A stretch of DNA of 64,000 bases from Oceanisphaera avium (GTDB lineage Bacteria; Pseudomonadota; Gammaproteobacteria; Enterobacterales; Aeromonadaceae): the NCBI RefSeq assembly GCF_002157875.1, contig NZ_CP021376.1:620001-684000 (forward strand). The letters run 5' to 3'. The position numbers were made by a program, and so were the translations under genes. The notes beneath the pieces are model-generated. The model saw only the letters and a program-made list of their open reading frames with translations. It made no database searches and had not been told where the DNA came from. Positions 45,837 through 55,016 of this stretch are shown here, piece by piece (the first letter of the stretch is position 1; the number at the start of each line of letters is the position of its first letter).

Positions 45837-46709
45837 ATGGCATTTTTACCTACTTGGCTAAAGCCCAAACGCAGTGGCACTGCGATCAGTATTTATCTTA
45901 CTTCCAATCGCTTGGTCGCCATTGATGCGCAAGAGTTAACTCGCGCGCTTGAGCAAGAAATTGACGAGCGTGAGAGTGCTGCTCAGGCACTGCGCGCTTT
46001 TATTGACGCTCAGCAATGGCAAGGGCGAGCCATCCACTTAGTATTAAATCGCCACTGGTACCAGCAAACCTTAATTGAAAAACCTGCCATGCCAGAGGCT
46101 GAACTAAGCCAAGCACTACCTTGGTGTATGCGCGAGTTGGTCAGTCAGCCAATAGAGAATTTGTTGTTTGATTACATCGACTTGCCGCCTGGCCCTGTGG
46201 GGCAGTCGCGAATTGCGGTCTATAGTAGCGAACGGGATCAATTGGCACACTTAGTGCAAGCCATCAACTTTAAGGGTGAGGTGGCCAGTATTGGCGTAGA
46301 TGAACTGGTTATCGCCAATTTATTGTCACCTGAGGAGCGGGGGCTCTTGTTACATAAAATGCCGGGACAAGAGTTAACAGTGACTTTTATTCATCATCAG
46401 CAGTGGCATTTTTCCCGTACTATTCGCGGCTTTCAAGCGCTAGATGATGAACAAATGCCAGTGGATCAATTTGTGTTTGATAACTTATTACTCGAATTAC
46501 AACGCAGCATTGACTATGCGGTGGGACAACTAAAATTGAATCCGCCCGAGAATTGGTATTTAGCGCTGCCACAGCGAGTCACGCCTGTCATACAAGAAGC
46601 CATTCGCCAAGTATTTGACATAGCGCCGCTTTCGCTGACTACCGCCACCTTAAGCCCGTTAAGCTTACCCGCGCTTGGCATGCTTAAAGAAGGGCCACGG
46701 CCAACATGA
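45837..46709 (+). CDS. mshI: MSHA biogenesis protein MshI (PilM-like)
   Basis: A 290-aa cytoplasmic protein with the actin-like PilM fold that heads the inner-membrane platform of the MSHA type IV pilus. It opens FLPTWLKPKRSGTAISIYLTSNRLVAID, and contains AMPEAELSQALPWCMRELVSQPIENLLFDYIDLP near 81-114, the usual PilM-type helical segment before the core. The C-terminal third includes LLLELQRSIDYAVGQL near 220-235, the helix preceding the nucleotide-binding strands. It is the first gene of the pilus operon; its stop overlaps the next start by 4 bp. Confidence 0.88.
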   Translation: MAFLPTWLKPKRSGTAISIYLTSNRLVAIDAQELTRALEQEIDERESAAQALRAFIDAQQWQGRAIHLVLNRHWYQQTLIEKPAMPEAELSQALPWCMRELVSQPIENLLFDYIDLPPGPVGQSRIAVYSSERDQLAHLVQAINFKGEVASIGVDELVIANLLSPEERGLLLHKMPGQELTVTFIHHQQWHFSRTIRGFQALDDEQMPVDQFVFDNLLLELQRSIDYAVGQLKLNPPENWYLALPQRVTPVIQEAIRQVFDIAPLSLTTATLSPLSLPALGMLKEGPRPT

Positions 46710-47287
46710 AATCGCGCATTGAGTTCTACCAAGCTGCCCTAAAGCCCGCCACCGACTTTGCCACGCTACACACGGCACTAAAAGTGGCGGGCATTATTAT
46801 ATTGGTGTGGGGCTTAGTATTTGCCAAAGGCTGGCTTAGTCATTTCCATCTGCAACAGCAAAACACTGAGTTAGAAGCTAGGCTTAATCTCGAACGCCAA
46901 GAAGTAGATGACTTAAGTGGCGCGCTCAGTGCCCTAAATGCCCAATTGCAAGAAGACGATACGCCGCATCGGCTCGAAGAACATATTCGTGCTCGCCAGC
47001 AATTATTACGGTTATTAAATCAACAAAATCTAGTTTCTTATGCCAAAACACTGCAAGATTTGGCGCATATTCCATGGCAAGGTGTGGCTCTTCAAGGCTT
47101 AACCTTACACGGCAAGCAAATGGTGTTACGTGGCGAAGCCAGCTCACCCAGTGCAGTGCCGGCTTGGATTTTAGGCTTTGAACAGAGTGACAGTTTGCGC
47201 GGTCACAGTTTTGGTCAGTTGGCGATCAGTCAAAATGATGACGGGCGCTTAAGCTTTAGTCTTTATAGCTCAGAGGTGGCGCCATGA
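46706..47287 (+). CDS. MSHA biogenesis protein, PilN-like (MshI2)
   Basis: A 193-aa inner-membrane protein of the PilN type. A short cytoplasmic N-terminus is followed by one membrane helix (about 27-46, AGIIILVWGLVFAKGWL) and a coiled-coil stretch (about 48-85), then a small globular periplasmic domain. In T4P machines the PilN tail binds PilM, which matches the adjacent mshI. It overlaps mshI and mshJ by 4 bp on each side, indicating tight translational coupling. The gene is often called mshI2. Confidence 0.8.
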   Translation: MKSRIEFYQAALKPATDFATLHTALKVAGIIILVWGLVFAKGWLSHFHLQQQNTELEARLNLERQEVDDLSGALSALNAQLQEDDTPHRLEEHIRARQQLLRLLNQQNLVSYAKTLQDLAHIPWQGVALQGLTLHGKQMVLRGEASSPSAVPAWILGFEQSDSLRGHSFGQLAISQNDDGRLSFSLYSSEVAP

Positions 47288-47934
47288 CATCTTTAAACCC
47301 CACCTTAGCGAAAGGGCAGCAGTGGTTTATTGCACTTTCTCAGCGAGAACGTTGGTTAGTCTTAGCTGCAGGCTGGGCGTTATTAGTGTGGTTTGGCCTA
47401 TTACTGTATGACGCCACCTTAGGCGCTAAGGTTGAAGCACAACAGGCTCACCAGCAACAGCTAAATAGCCAATTAAATGAGCAAGCTCAGTTGCGTGCTG
47501 AGTTAAATGAAGGCTTGTTACAGGCTAAAAACGACAGTCAGCATGCCAAGTTGGCCCAGTTAAACCAACAGCTTCAAGAGTTAAATGCCCACGTTGACGA
47601 TAAAATGCGCACCCTTGTAGAGCCTGAGCAAATGTCTAGCTTATTACTGTCGATGCTGGAGCAAAACCAAGGCTTAGAGCTATTAGAGCTCAGCAATGAA
47701 GCGCCGGTATTACTGACTGCAGAAGAAGAGTCGGAGCATTTATATCAGCATAATTTAAGCTTGGTGCTCAGCGGCAGTTATTTATCTTTATTGGAGTATG
47801 TGGCCCGCTTAGAAAAATTGTCGGGGCGCATTTTTTGGCGCGGCTTAGAGTTTGAGTTAGAAACTCACCCTAACGCTACCATACGGCTGGACTTTTTTAC
47901 TATTAGTCAGCACCGGGAGTTATTACGTGGTTAG
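47284..47934 (+). CDS. mshJ: MSHA biogenesis protein MshJ (PilO-like)
   Basis: A 216-aa inner-membrane protein with the PilO-like plan: one membrane helix near 28-48 (WLVLAAGWALLVWFGLLLYD), a long coiled coil to about 110, and a C-terminal alpha/beta domain ending in ATIRLDFFTISQHRELL. It would pair with the PilN-like product to form the alignment complex between platform and secretin. It starts inside the previous gene and overlaps mshK by 8 bp. Confidence 0.85.
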   Translation: MTSLNPTLAKGQQWFIALSQRERWLVLAAGWALLVWFGLLLYDATLGAKVEAQQAHQQQLNSQLNEQAQLRAELNEGLLQAKNDSQHAKLAQLNQQLQELNAHVDDKMRTLVEPEQMSSLLLSMLEQNQGLELLELSNEAPVLLTAEEESEHLYQHNLSLVLSGSYLSLLEYVARLEKLSGRIFWRGLEFELETHPNATIRLDFFTISQHRELLRG

Positions 47935-48229
47935 TGCTCTATTATTGCTGTTGGCCAGCAGTGGTCCTTTACATGATCCCACCGAGCCCTTAGCGCCGCC
48001 GACCCTTAACACCGAGCCGGTTAGCATTCATGCGCCTGCGTCTGCTGTGCCAGATTTTACTTTACACGCCATTTTTAGTGGTGGGCACACCAGCGCCATT
48101 ATTAATAACCAGCGCTTGGTGGTGGGTGACACAATACAACATTATAACGTGCTGCGTATTACCGCGAGCGATGTGGTGCTACAAGGCCCTAAGCAAACGT
48201 TGACCTTGACGTTATTTCCCTCTTTATAA
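47927..48229 (+). CDS. mshK: MSHA biogenesis protein MshK (PilP-like)
   Basis: A 100-aa protein with a signal-like N-terminus, a proline-rich linker (HDPTEPLAPP) and a C-terminal beta domain containing LHAIFSGGHTSAIINNQRLVVGD, typical of MshK and general secretion protein C/PilP-type homology regions. It probably docks the inner-membrane complex to the MshL secretin. The start is GTG at 47927, within mshJ. Confidence 0.83.
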   Translation: MVSALLLLLASSGPLHDPTEPLAPPTLNTEPVSIHAPASAVPDFTLHAIFSGGHTSAIINNQRLVVGDTIQHYNVLRITASDVVLQGPKQTLTLTLFPSL

Positions 48230-48243
48230 ACGCCGAGTAACCG

Positions 48244-49932
48244 ATGAACTTGAGACTAAAACCGTTAGCGATTGCCTTATTAAGTACCACACTGGTGGCC
48301 TGTGTGAGCCCCCCCGATGGCAGCCTACCTAAAGCGGCGCTCGATGATGCGCTTAATGTGCGCGCCGATGCACTGCCTCAAGATGTTGAGCAAGAGTTAT
48401 TAAATGTCTCCTCACAGACCCGCAGCCCAGCCTTAGCGCCGCGCCAGCGCCGTTTTAATATTGCCGCTAATAATGTAGAAGCAAAAAGCTTTTTTAATGC
48501 GCTGGCCAGTCAACACGGTATTAGTATTGCGGTACACCCCGATGTAGCGGGCACCATTAGTCTTAATTTACGCCAAGCTACTTTAAGTGACACCCTAGCG
48601 GCGTTATCGCAACTTTATGGCTATGGCATTGAGCATAAAAACGGTGTCTATCAGGTGTTTCCTAATGGCGTGCGCACCCAAACTTTTAATGTTAACTACT
48701 TAATGCTTACCCGCACCGGTCAGTCACAAACCGCCATTAGTGGCAGTAGTCTCAATAACTCAGAGAGCAACAACAGTAATAGTCGCTCAAGCACCACTAA
48801 TACTAATCATAATAACGACGCCACACGTATTACTACTGAGTCCACCAATGACTTTTGGCAAGACTTAGAGACGGCACTTACTCGTCTGATTGGCGAAAAT
48901 GAACAGCGAGTGGTGATCACTAATCCACAAGCGGGCTTAGTCACGGTGCGCGCTACCCCCGATGAATTAGCCATGGTAAAAGATTTTTTAAGCCAAGCTG
49001 AGCGCCAGCTTAAACGCCAAGTGGTGTTAGAGGCTCGCATTATTGAAGTAGAGCTTAATGATGGCTACGAACAAGGCATTGACTGGAATAATCTACAAGC
49101 CGGCACTGGCGCCAACATTTCGCCTCCTCACCGCGTAACCGGCACCACAGTCAAACCGTATCCAGGATTTTTAAGCCCCATTGGCGATATGCTAGGCGGC
49201 GGTGTGGTCTTTAATTTTACCGATGGTAATTTTTCGACCATGATCAATTTGTTACAAACCCAAGGCGAGGTTAATACCTTATCCAACCCGCGCATTGCCA
49301 CAAGTAACAATCAAAAGGCAGTAATTAAAGTCGGCACCGATGAATATTTTGTTACTAACTTTACGCTAGAAAGCACCACCAGCAGTAATGGCAATGTGCA
49401 GCAATCGCCGGATATTGAGCTTAAGCCCTTTTTCTCTGGTATTTCATTAGATGTCACGCCCCAAATCTCTGATGACAATCGGGTGTTATTGCATATTCAT
49501 CCGACTGTTAGTGAAGTGACCGATGGCGATAAGCGCATTGATTTTGGCTCAGGCGCCATTACTTTGCCACTGGCACGCAGCACGGTACGGGAGTCTGACA
49601 CCATAGTGGAAGCGCGCTCTGGCGAGATGATCGTCATTGGTGGCTTAATGCAAGAAAAGCAAAGAGAAACTACCAGTGGCGTGCCGGTATTAAGCAGTAT
49701 TCCGCTGCTAGGTAATTTATTTAAAAACCGCAGTGTGGGTAATTTAAAAAGTGAATTAGTAATTTTACTGCGCCCGATTGTGGTAGCGGATAATACCTGG
49801 GGCAATGAGTTACAGCGCTCACGAGATTTATTGGAAAAGTGGTATCCCGAGCCACAAGGCGTAGGCAGTATAGAAAATGGCCAAGTGCACGTTAGTGCAC
49901 CGGTTCGAAAAATGGACACGGGAGCGTTTTAA
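48244..49932 (+). CDS. mshL: MSHA pilus secretin MshL
   Basis: A 562-aa outer-membrane secretin that forms the pilus exit channel. The N-terminus is a lipoprotein signal with lipobox LVAC (Cys20). An N0/STN-like domain spans about 75-145 (FFNALASQHGISIAVHPDVAGTISLNLRQATLSDTLAAL). A Ser/Asn-rich linker (about 160-195) of low complexity follows, then N1 and the secretin core with VLEARIIEVELNDGYEQGIDW, LSNPRIATSNNQKAVIKVG and SGEMIVIGGLMQEKQ, and the final LFKNRSVG and ELVILLRPIVV. The stop TAA overlaps the mshN ATG by one base, so mshM, usually located here, is missing. Confidence 0.94.
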   Translation: MNLRLKPLAIALLSTTLVACVSPPDGSLPKAALDDALNVRADALPQDVEQELLNVSSQTRSPALAPRQRRFNIAANNVEAKSFFNALASQHGISIAVHPDVAGTISLNLRQATLSDTLAALSQLYGYGIEHKNGVYQVFPNGVRTQTFNVNYLMLTRTGQSQTAISGSSLNNSESNNSNSRSSTTNTNHNNDATRITTESTNDFWQDLETALTRLIGENEQRVVITNPQAGLVTVRATPDELAMVKDFLSQAERQLKRQVVLEARIIEVELNDGYEQGIDWNNLQAGTGANISPPHRVTGTTVKPYPGFLSPIGDMLGGGVVFNFTDGNFSTMINLLQTQGEVNTLSNPRIATSNNQKAVIKVGTDEYFVTNFTLESTTSSNGNVQQSPDIELKPFFSGISLDVTPQISDDNRVLLHIHPTVSEVTDGDKRIDFGSGAITLPLARSTVRESDTIVEARSGEMIVIGGLMQEKQRETTSGVPVLSSIPLLGNLFKNRSVGNLKSELVILLRPIVVADNTWGNELQRSRDLLEKWYPEPQGVGSIENGQVHVSAPVRKMDTGAF

Positions 49933-50744
49933 TGGCAAAAGCGAGGGTTTGGCAGCGGGTAAGTTTAGGTATGGTCTTTAGCGTATTAGCGCAGGGCGCT
50001 ATTATACAAGGCGTGATGGCGCAAGATAATGTGCCTTGGGCCGATTTAATGGTCAACTTGCCCGAAGCCGACATGGACGCCTATGCCCAACAATACCTTG
50101 AACAAAGTATTGCGCCTGCCAAGCAGCCAACCACCGCCTCCAGCCCCAGTCATCTTGATATTAATGAAGTGGTGCTCCACAAAGAGCAGTGGATAGATGA
50201 GCTCAATCGTCAAGCCGACTTAGCATTGTCGCACAATAACTGGCCGTTAGCCGAGCTTAGACTGGCACAAGTATTGGCCGAATTTAGCGATGCTCATGAT
50301 ACTCGGCTGCGCTTAGCCTCTCTTTTATATGGCCGAGGGGCCCTTGGCCAAACTCGCGCTTTATTACAAGAGGGCATTGAGCTGTCGCCCACTAACCCTG
50401 AGCTAAGATTGATATTGGCGCGCTTATTAGCTGAGCAACAGCGCTACTTAGCCGCGTATGAGCAGCTCACTCACCTGCAACCTGCCATGGCCAGTCATCT
50501 GGATTATTACAGTTTAAAAGCCGAACTAGAGCGGCGCAGTGCGCAGTGCGAGCAAGCCAGCCAAACCTATCAGCAATTATTAAGTCATGCCTCAGTGGGC
50601 GCGTGGTGGCTAGGCTTAGGCTTGTGCCAGCGGGAGCTGGGTCAAGATTTTAGTTATGCATTTGAACAAGCGCGCGCCAGTGCCGATTTAGGGGTGGCTT
50701 CGCAGCGCTTTGTTGAGCTACAACTGCAACAAGTCGCTAAGTGA
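49932..50744 (+). CDS. mshN: MSHA biogenesis protein MshN (TPR)
   Basis: A 270-aa protein with one N-terminal membrane or signal segment (about 8-29) and a TPR superhelix over about 90-265: repeated ALSHNNWPLAELRLAQVL, LLYGRGALGQTRALLQEGIELSPTNPELRLILARLL and the following helices. MshN-type proteins are periplasmic assembly factors. It starts at TAATG overlapping mshL and ends 7 bp before mshE. It takes the mshN place even though mshM is absent. Confidence 0.85.
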   Translation: MAKARVWQRVSLGMVFSVLAQGAIIQGVMAQDNVPWADLMVNLPEADMDAYAQQYLEQSIAPAKQPTTASSPSHLDINEVVLHKEQWIDELNRQADLALSHNNWPLAELRLAQVLAEFSDAHDTRLRLASLLYGRGALGQTRALLQEGIELSPTNPELRLILARLLAEQQRYLAAYEQLTHLQPAMASHLDYYSLKAELERRSAQCEQASQTYQQLLSHASVGAWWLGLGLCQRELGQDFSYAFEQARASADLGVASQRFVELQLQQVAK

Positions 50745-50751
50745 GGTAGTC

Positions 50752-52452
50752 ATGGCTAAACACAGATTAACCAAGCGCCTTGGTGAGCTATTAATTGAGC
50801 ATAATGTCATTACTAGCGAGCAGTTAGAGTCGGTATTACAAAAGCAGCAACGCGAAGGCGGGCGCATTGGTGCCGTTATGGTACAAATGGGCATTTTAAG
50901 TGAGCTAGAACTGCTTGGCTTTGTTGCCGAACAACTAGACTTGCCACTACTAGATCTCAATAAAATAGACATTAACCCGCAAGCGGTGAAGCTCCTCTCT
51001 GAAGTTTATGCCCGGCGCCACCGCGCCTTAGTCATTGATGCCGATGATGAGCATGCTACCGTGGTGTTATCGGATCCCGCCGACTTAGATACCCAAGATG
51101 CCATTGCCAATTTATTGGCACCGCGCCAAGTCACGCTGGCGGTGGCGCCCCAAAGTCAGCTTTTTAATCTCTACGATCAGCTGTATCGGCGCACCGATGA
51201 CATTGCGCATTTAGCCGAGCAGCTACAAGGGGAAAACGCGCCGCGCCGCGTTGTCGCAGAAAGCTTAGGCCTAGATGATAACGATGCCACGGTGGCTAAG
51301 TTATTATTGTCGTTATTTGAAGATGCACTGCAAGTGGGTGCTTCAGATATTCATATTGAGCCCGATAAAGCCTTACTGCGCTTTCGCATGCGCATCGATG
51401 GCCTGCTACAAGAAACCGTATTAAAAGAGCTCAACATTGCGCCGGCACTGGTCTCGCGGCTTAAAATTATGGCCGGGCTAGATATTGCCGAGCGCCGCTT
51501 ACCTCAAGATGGCCGCTTTGCGCTCACCATTAAAGACAGTGCGCTAGATGTGCGTATCGCCACTATGCCCGTACAATACGGTGAAGCAGTAGTGATGCGC
51601 TTACTGGATCAATCTCAAGGCATTCGTACCCTAGATGATGCTGGCATGCCGCCAGCGTTATTAACCGTATTTCGGCGAAAGCTGGCCAGCCCCAATGGCA
51701 TTATTTTGGTAACCGGCCCCACAGGAAGCGGTAAAACCACGACTTTGTATGGCGCGCTTACTGAGCTTAATACGCCAGAGCGCAAGATTATTACCGCCGA
51801 AGATCCGGTGGAATACCAAATGTCACGGGTGAATCAGGTACAGGTTAATGTCAAGGCGGGCTTAACTTTTGCGTCAATTTTGCGCACCAGTTTGCGCCAA
51901 GATCCCGACGTATTATTAATTGGCGAAATGCGCGACCAAGAAACGGCCGAAATTGCCATGCGCGGTGCGCTAACCGGTCACTTAGTGTTATCGACCCTGC
52001 ACACCAACGATGCGCCAAGCTCAGCAGTGCGCCTGATGAACATGGGCGTGCCCGGCTATTTAGTGGCCAGCACCCTAAAGGGCGTATTAGCCCAGCGCCT
52101 AGTGCGCCGCTTATGTGAATACTGCAAGCAGCCTCATCAACTTAGCCAAAGTGAAGAGCAGTTTTTACGGTATTTAGCGCCCGACATCCAAGTACAACCG
52201 CAATTTTATCACGGCGTGGGCTGTGCCAGTTGTAACCATACCGGCGCTAAGGGGCGAAAGGGCGTGTATGAATGGCTAGAAATAAATCGTGCCATGGCCG
52301 ACACCTTACGTGAGCAAGATATTGAAGGCTTTAATCGCTTAGTAGCCGCCGATCAACGCTATATTACCTTGGCGCACGCCGCTCTTAAGCTGGCACAAGC
52401 GGGCGAGATTGCCTTAAGTGAAGTGTTGCGCCTAAGTGAGTGGCTAGACTAA
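50752..52452 (+). CDS. mshE: MSHA pilus extension ATPase MshE, c-di-GMP-binding
   Basis: A 566-aa hexameric PilB/GspE-type ATPase that powers pilus extension. The N-terminal MshEN domain has the tandem motif RLGELLIEHNVITSEQLESVLQKQ near 9-32 followed by GRIGAVMVQMGILSELELLGFVAEQL. That is the known cyclic di-GMP-binding site in V. cholerae MshE. Walker A TGPTGSGKTTT lies near 321-331, the Asp box/Walker B and His box LLIGEMRD and LVLSTLHTND near 385-420, and the tetracysteine zinc site CEYC and CASC near 460-490. All catalytic parts are present. Start at ATG 50752 matches family length. It overlaps mshG by one base. Confidence 0.95.
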   Translation: MAKHRLTKRLGELLIEHNVITSEQLESVLQKQQREGGRIGAVMVQMGILSELELLGFVAEQLDLPLLDLNKIDINPQAVKLLSEVYARRHRALVIDADDEHATVVLSDPADLDTQDAIANLLAPRQVTLAVAPQSQLFNLYDQLYRRTDDIAHLAEQLQGENAPRRVVAESLGLDDNDATVAKLLLSLFEDALQVGASDIHIEPDKALLRFRMRIDGLLQETVLKELNIAPALVSRLKIMAGLDIAERRLPQDGRFALTIKDSALDVRIATMPVQYGEAVVMRLLDQSQGIRTLDDAGMPPALLTVFRRKLASPNGIILVTGPTGSGKTTTLYGALTELNTPERKIITAEDPVEYQMSRVNQVQVNVKAGLTFASILRTSLRQDPDVLLIGEMRDQETAEIAMRGALTGHLVLSTLHTNDAPSSAVRLMNMGVPGYLVASTLKGVLAQRLVRRLCEYCKQPHQLSQSEEQFLRYLAPDIQVQPQFYHGVGCASCNHTGAKGRKGVYEWLEINRAMADTLREQDIEGFNRLVAADQRYITLAHAALKLAQAGEIALSEVLRLSEWLD

Positions 52453-53672
52453 TGGCCTTATATCACTACCGCGCCCGTAATAGCCGCGGCCAACTTAATG
52501 AGGGCAAGCTAGAGGCGGCCTCTCCCCAAGCGGTGGCGGATAACTTGCTTAGCGCCGGCCTTATTCCGGTAGAAATTAAGCTCGCCAAAGCCAAGGCCAG
52601 CAGTGCCATTCATTGGCAGCAATTTGTCCATGGCCGCGTTAAGTTAGAAGCCTTGCTGATTTTATGTCGCCAATTTTCTTCACTTACTCGCGCCGGCATT
52701 CCCATTTTGCACATTGTGGAGGGGTTGCGTGACACCACCGAGCAAAAGCTGTTAAAAGCCGCCCTTAATGAGGTGGCCAGTGCCCTTAATCAGGGCCAAA
52801 CGCTGGCTAACGCGCTGGGCGCCCACCCGCATATTTTTAATAGTTTATTTATCTCGCTAGTAGATGTGGGCGAGAGCACCGGTCAGTTAGAGCAAGCCTT
52901 TAATCAGCTGTCGCATTATTATCAGCTAGAGCTGGATACTCGTCGGCGCGTTAAGGCGGCTACTCGCTATCCCATGTTTGTGATTATCGCCATGGTGATT
53001 GCACTGGTTATTTTAAATATCTATGTGATACCCGCCTTTAGTGGCATTTTTGCCGGCCTGGGTGCCGACTTACCGTGGACCACGCGTTTTTTAATTAGCT
53101 CTTCAGAATTTTTTAGCCATTATATTTTACATATTTTAGTGTTGCTGTTATTAGCAGGCTTTTTACTGTGGCGCTACGTACACACGCCAAAAGGCCAACT
53201 GCGCTGGCACACCTTAGTGCTGCGTATTCCTATTCTTGGCCCGTTAATTAATCGGATCTTGCTGGCACGTTTTTGCCGCAGCTTTGCCATGATGCTCAGC
53301 GCCGGTGTGCCCATAGTGCGGGTATTAACGCTGGCCGGCACCGCCACCGGTAATGCCTACTTAACGCGCGCTATTCTTAATATGGGGGAAGAGCTGGCCT
53401 CCGGCAGCAGTTTGTCGCGCGTGGCCAGTGACAGCGGCGTATTTACGCCGCTTATCTTACAAATGTTTAAAGTAGGCGAAGAAACGGGGCGCGTGGATCA
53501 CATGGTGATGGAAGCGGGGCGCTTTTATGAAGAAGAAGTCGACTATGACATTACCAACCTCACCGCCAAAATTGAGCCGATCTTAATTGTGGTAATTGCC
53601 GCCATGGTACTAGTACTGGCGCTGGGTATCTTTACGCCTATGTGGGACATGCTGGATCTTATTCAACAATAA
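52452..53672 (+). CDS. mshG: MSHA pilus inner-membrane platform protein MshG
   Basis: A 406-aa polytopic PilC/GspF-family protein that forms the inner-membrane base turned by MshE. Three membrane helices lie near 175-200, 215-240 and 378-402. Two cytoplasmic T2SSF domains each carry the typical FCRQFSSLTRAGIPI-type (residue ~65) and FCRSFAMMLSAGVPI-type (~275) repeats. Start at ATG 52452, which overlaps the mshE stop TAA by one base; a GTG four codons earlier is possible. It ends the first transcription unit, and mshF, normally next, is absent. Confidence 0.93.
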   Translation: MALYHYRARNSRGQLNEGKLEAASPQAVADNLLSAGLIPVEIKLAKAKASSAIHWQQFVHGRVKLEALLILCRQFSSLTRAGIPILHIVEGLRDTTEQKLLKAALNEVASALNQGQTLANALGAHPHIFNSLFISLVDVGESTGQLEQAFNQLSHYYQLELDTRRRVKAATRYPMFVIIAMVIALVILNIYVIPAFSGIFAGLGADLPWTTRFLISSSEFFSHYILHILVLLLLAGFLLWRYVHTPKGQLRWHTLVLRIPILGPLINRILLARFCRSFAMMLSAGVPIVRVLTLAGTATGNAYLTRAILNMGEELASGSSLSRVASDSGVFTPLILQMFKVGEETGRVDHMVMEAGRFYEEEVDYDITNLTAKIEPILIVVIAAMVLVLALGIFTPMWDMLDLIQQ

Positions 53673-53809
53673 ATAGCTTTTTCTTTTCTTATTTTCTTCA
53701 TCATTTAGCGCCACGATCGCGACAAGTTTTTGACCTTGTGCCGAAAAGTTGGCGCGCAACTCCGTTACCCTGACGCAGATGCGCCACCTTCGTCATCCGG
53801 ACCCTCCCT

Positions 53810-54308
53810 CGTCATCCTGACGAAAGTCAGCATACACCCGTCATGCTGACGAACGTCAGGATCTGGTTTAAAAGCCAGAGCGAGATACCGGGTCAAGCCC
53901 GGTATGACGGGGCTGTGGTTTTTGTCGGCAGGCCCGGTATGACGAGGGAAGGGGAGTCGTCGTCCTGAGGAAGGTCAGCATACACCCGTCATCCTGAGGA
54001 AGGTCAGCATACACCCGTCATCCTGATGAAAATCAGGATCTGTTTTTAAAGCCAAAGCGAGATACCGGGTCAAGCCCGGTATGACGGGGCTGTGGTTTTT
54101 CGGCAAGCCCGGTATGACGAGGGAAGGGGAGTCGTCATCCTGAGGAAGTTCAGCATACACCCGTCATCCTGATGAAAATCAGGATCTGTTTTTAAAGCCA
54201 AAGCGAGATACCGGGGCAGGCCCGGTATGACGGGGCTGTGGTTGTTGTCGGCAGGCTCGGTATGACGGACTTACTGCCGTCATGCTGACGAAAGTCAGCA
54301 TCTGTTTT
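53810..54308. repeat. REP-like palindromic repeat array (three composite units)
   Basis: Two short palindromes alternate: a CATCCTGA/TCAGGATC-type hairpin with variable middle, and ATACCGGG-TCAAG-CCCGGTAT. The second occurs at 53885-53905, 54062-54082 and, in altered form with GCAGG loop, 54208-54228. Each composite unit also holds a shared GACGGGGCTGTGG tail and an AAAGCCAAAGCGAG lead-in. Spacing of units is 177 and 146 bp; the 31-bp difference is an extra copy of a CGTCATCCTGAGGAAGGTC-type element. The pattern is that of the bacterial interspersed REP-like families associated with transposases acting in trans, not of CRISPR. No transposase is nearby. Confidence 0.85.
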
Positions 54309-54332
54309 GGGATGTCGCGTGCTTAGTTAAAC

Positions 54333-54351
54333 TTGGCATGAAAAGTGCTTT
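54333..54351 (+). promoter_or_regulatory. Candidate sigma-54 promoter upstream of the first pilin gene
   Basis: TTGGCATG-AAAA-GTGCTTT has the invariant GG and GC in exact RpoN spacing, compared with TTGGCACG-N4-TTGCTT. It differs at one position in each half. The predicted start near 54360 gives a leader of about 150 nt to the pilin ATG. Sigma-54 control is typical for major type IV pilins in pseudomonads, but I cannot exclude chance. Confidence 0.5.
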
Positions 54352-54508
54352 ATAAAAATTAGCTAGAGCAGTAGTAATAAGTAAAGGAACGGGCGAACAC
54401 ACTTAAAAAATAAGGCACGGCCTTATTAAGCTAACACATTAACACTAAAGAAAAAGGCGTGGCAGCACAGCAACCGCTGTTTAACGTTTAAATACACCAG
54501 GAGCAAGT

Positions 54509-55009
54509 ATGAAAAAAGCAGCGGGTTTTACCCTAATTGAATTAGTTATCGTGATCGTGATTTTAGGTATTTTAGGTGCAGTTGCCGCACCTAAGTTCCT
54601 AAATCTGCAAGGTGATGCGTATGGCGCGAACTTACAAGCAGTAAAAAGCTCTTTGGAGTCGGCTTCTACGTTAGTAAATGCAAAAGCTATTTTGGCTGGT
54701 AAAGATAAAACCGGCGAAGAGCTTGCAGAGGGTGAGTCTGGTGTTAACAAGGTAGTTAAAATTACTCATGGTTATCCTGCAGCTGATGTTGAAAGCATTA
54801 AAAATATTCTAGATATAAAAGCAGATGCTGGTCAGGATTATGTTGTTGAGAATAACACCGATAACAGTGCTGTATATATATATCCTAGTGCTAGAGCTGC
54901 AGCAGATGATGCAGAGGAAAATGTAATAGAAAACTGTTCAGTTAAATATGAAGCTCCTGAAAATTTTGGTGACCGCCCAACAATTACAATTAACAAAACT
55001 GGTTGTTAA
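54509..55009 (+). CDS. mshA: MSHA-type major pilin (first copy)
   Basis: A 166-aa type IV prepilin with cleavage site KKAAG then FTLIEL (mature residue F7, E5 conserved), followed by the hydrophobic helix and LGAVAAPKFLNLQ. The C-terminus has a disulfide pair (C near 142 and the final Cys). It is highly acidic and lysine-poor in its globular half. ACCAGGAG lies close upstream. An own promoter candidate, a long leader, and the strong hairpin after its stop suggest high expression, so I take it as the main pilin. By gene order it could instead be mshB. It is paralogous to the next gene. Confidence 0.85.
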   Translation: MKKAAGFTLIELVIVIVILGILGAVAAPKFLNLQGDAYGANLQAVKSSLESASTLVNAKAILAGKDKTGEELAEGESGVNKVVKITHGYPAADVESIKNILDIKADAGQDYVVENNTDNSAVYIYPSARAAADDAEENVIENCSVKYEAPENFGDRPTITINKTGC

Positions 55010-55016
55010 GCTCCCT

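Larger units (their letters stand above)
53673..54508. other. Large intergenic gap between mshG and pilin genes
   Basis: About 830 bp without a gene, where mshF would usually lie. The first 130 bp are T-rich then mixed, the middle holds a REP-like repeat array, and the last 200 bp contain the sigma-54-like promoter and leader of the pilin gene. A 61-codon frame on the minus strand is only translated repeat. Confidence 0.8.

Noticed and set aside
53975..54160. 61-aa frame on the minus strand
   Set aside because: It is a translation of the palindromic repeat array, with no ribosome-binding site and repeated peptide content.
53810..54308. CRISPR array
   Set aside because: Repeat units are long, unequal, palindromic and share their intervening sequence; there are no unique spacers of constant length and no cas genes.
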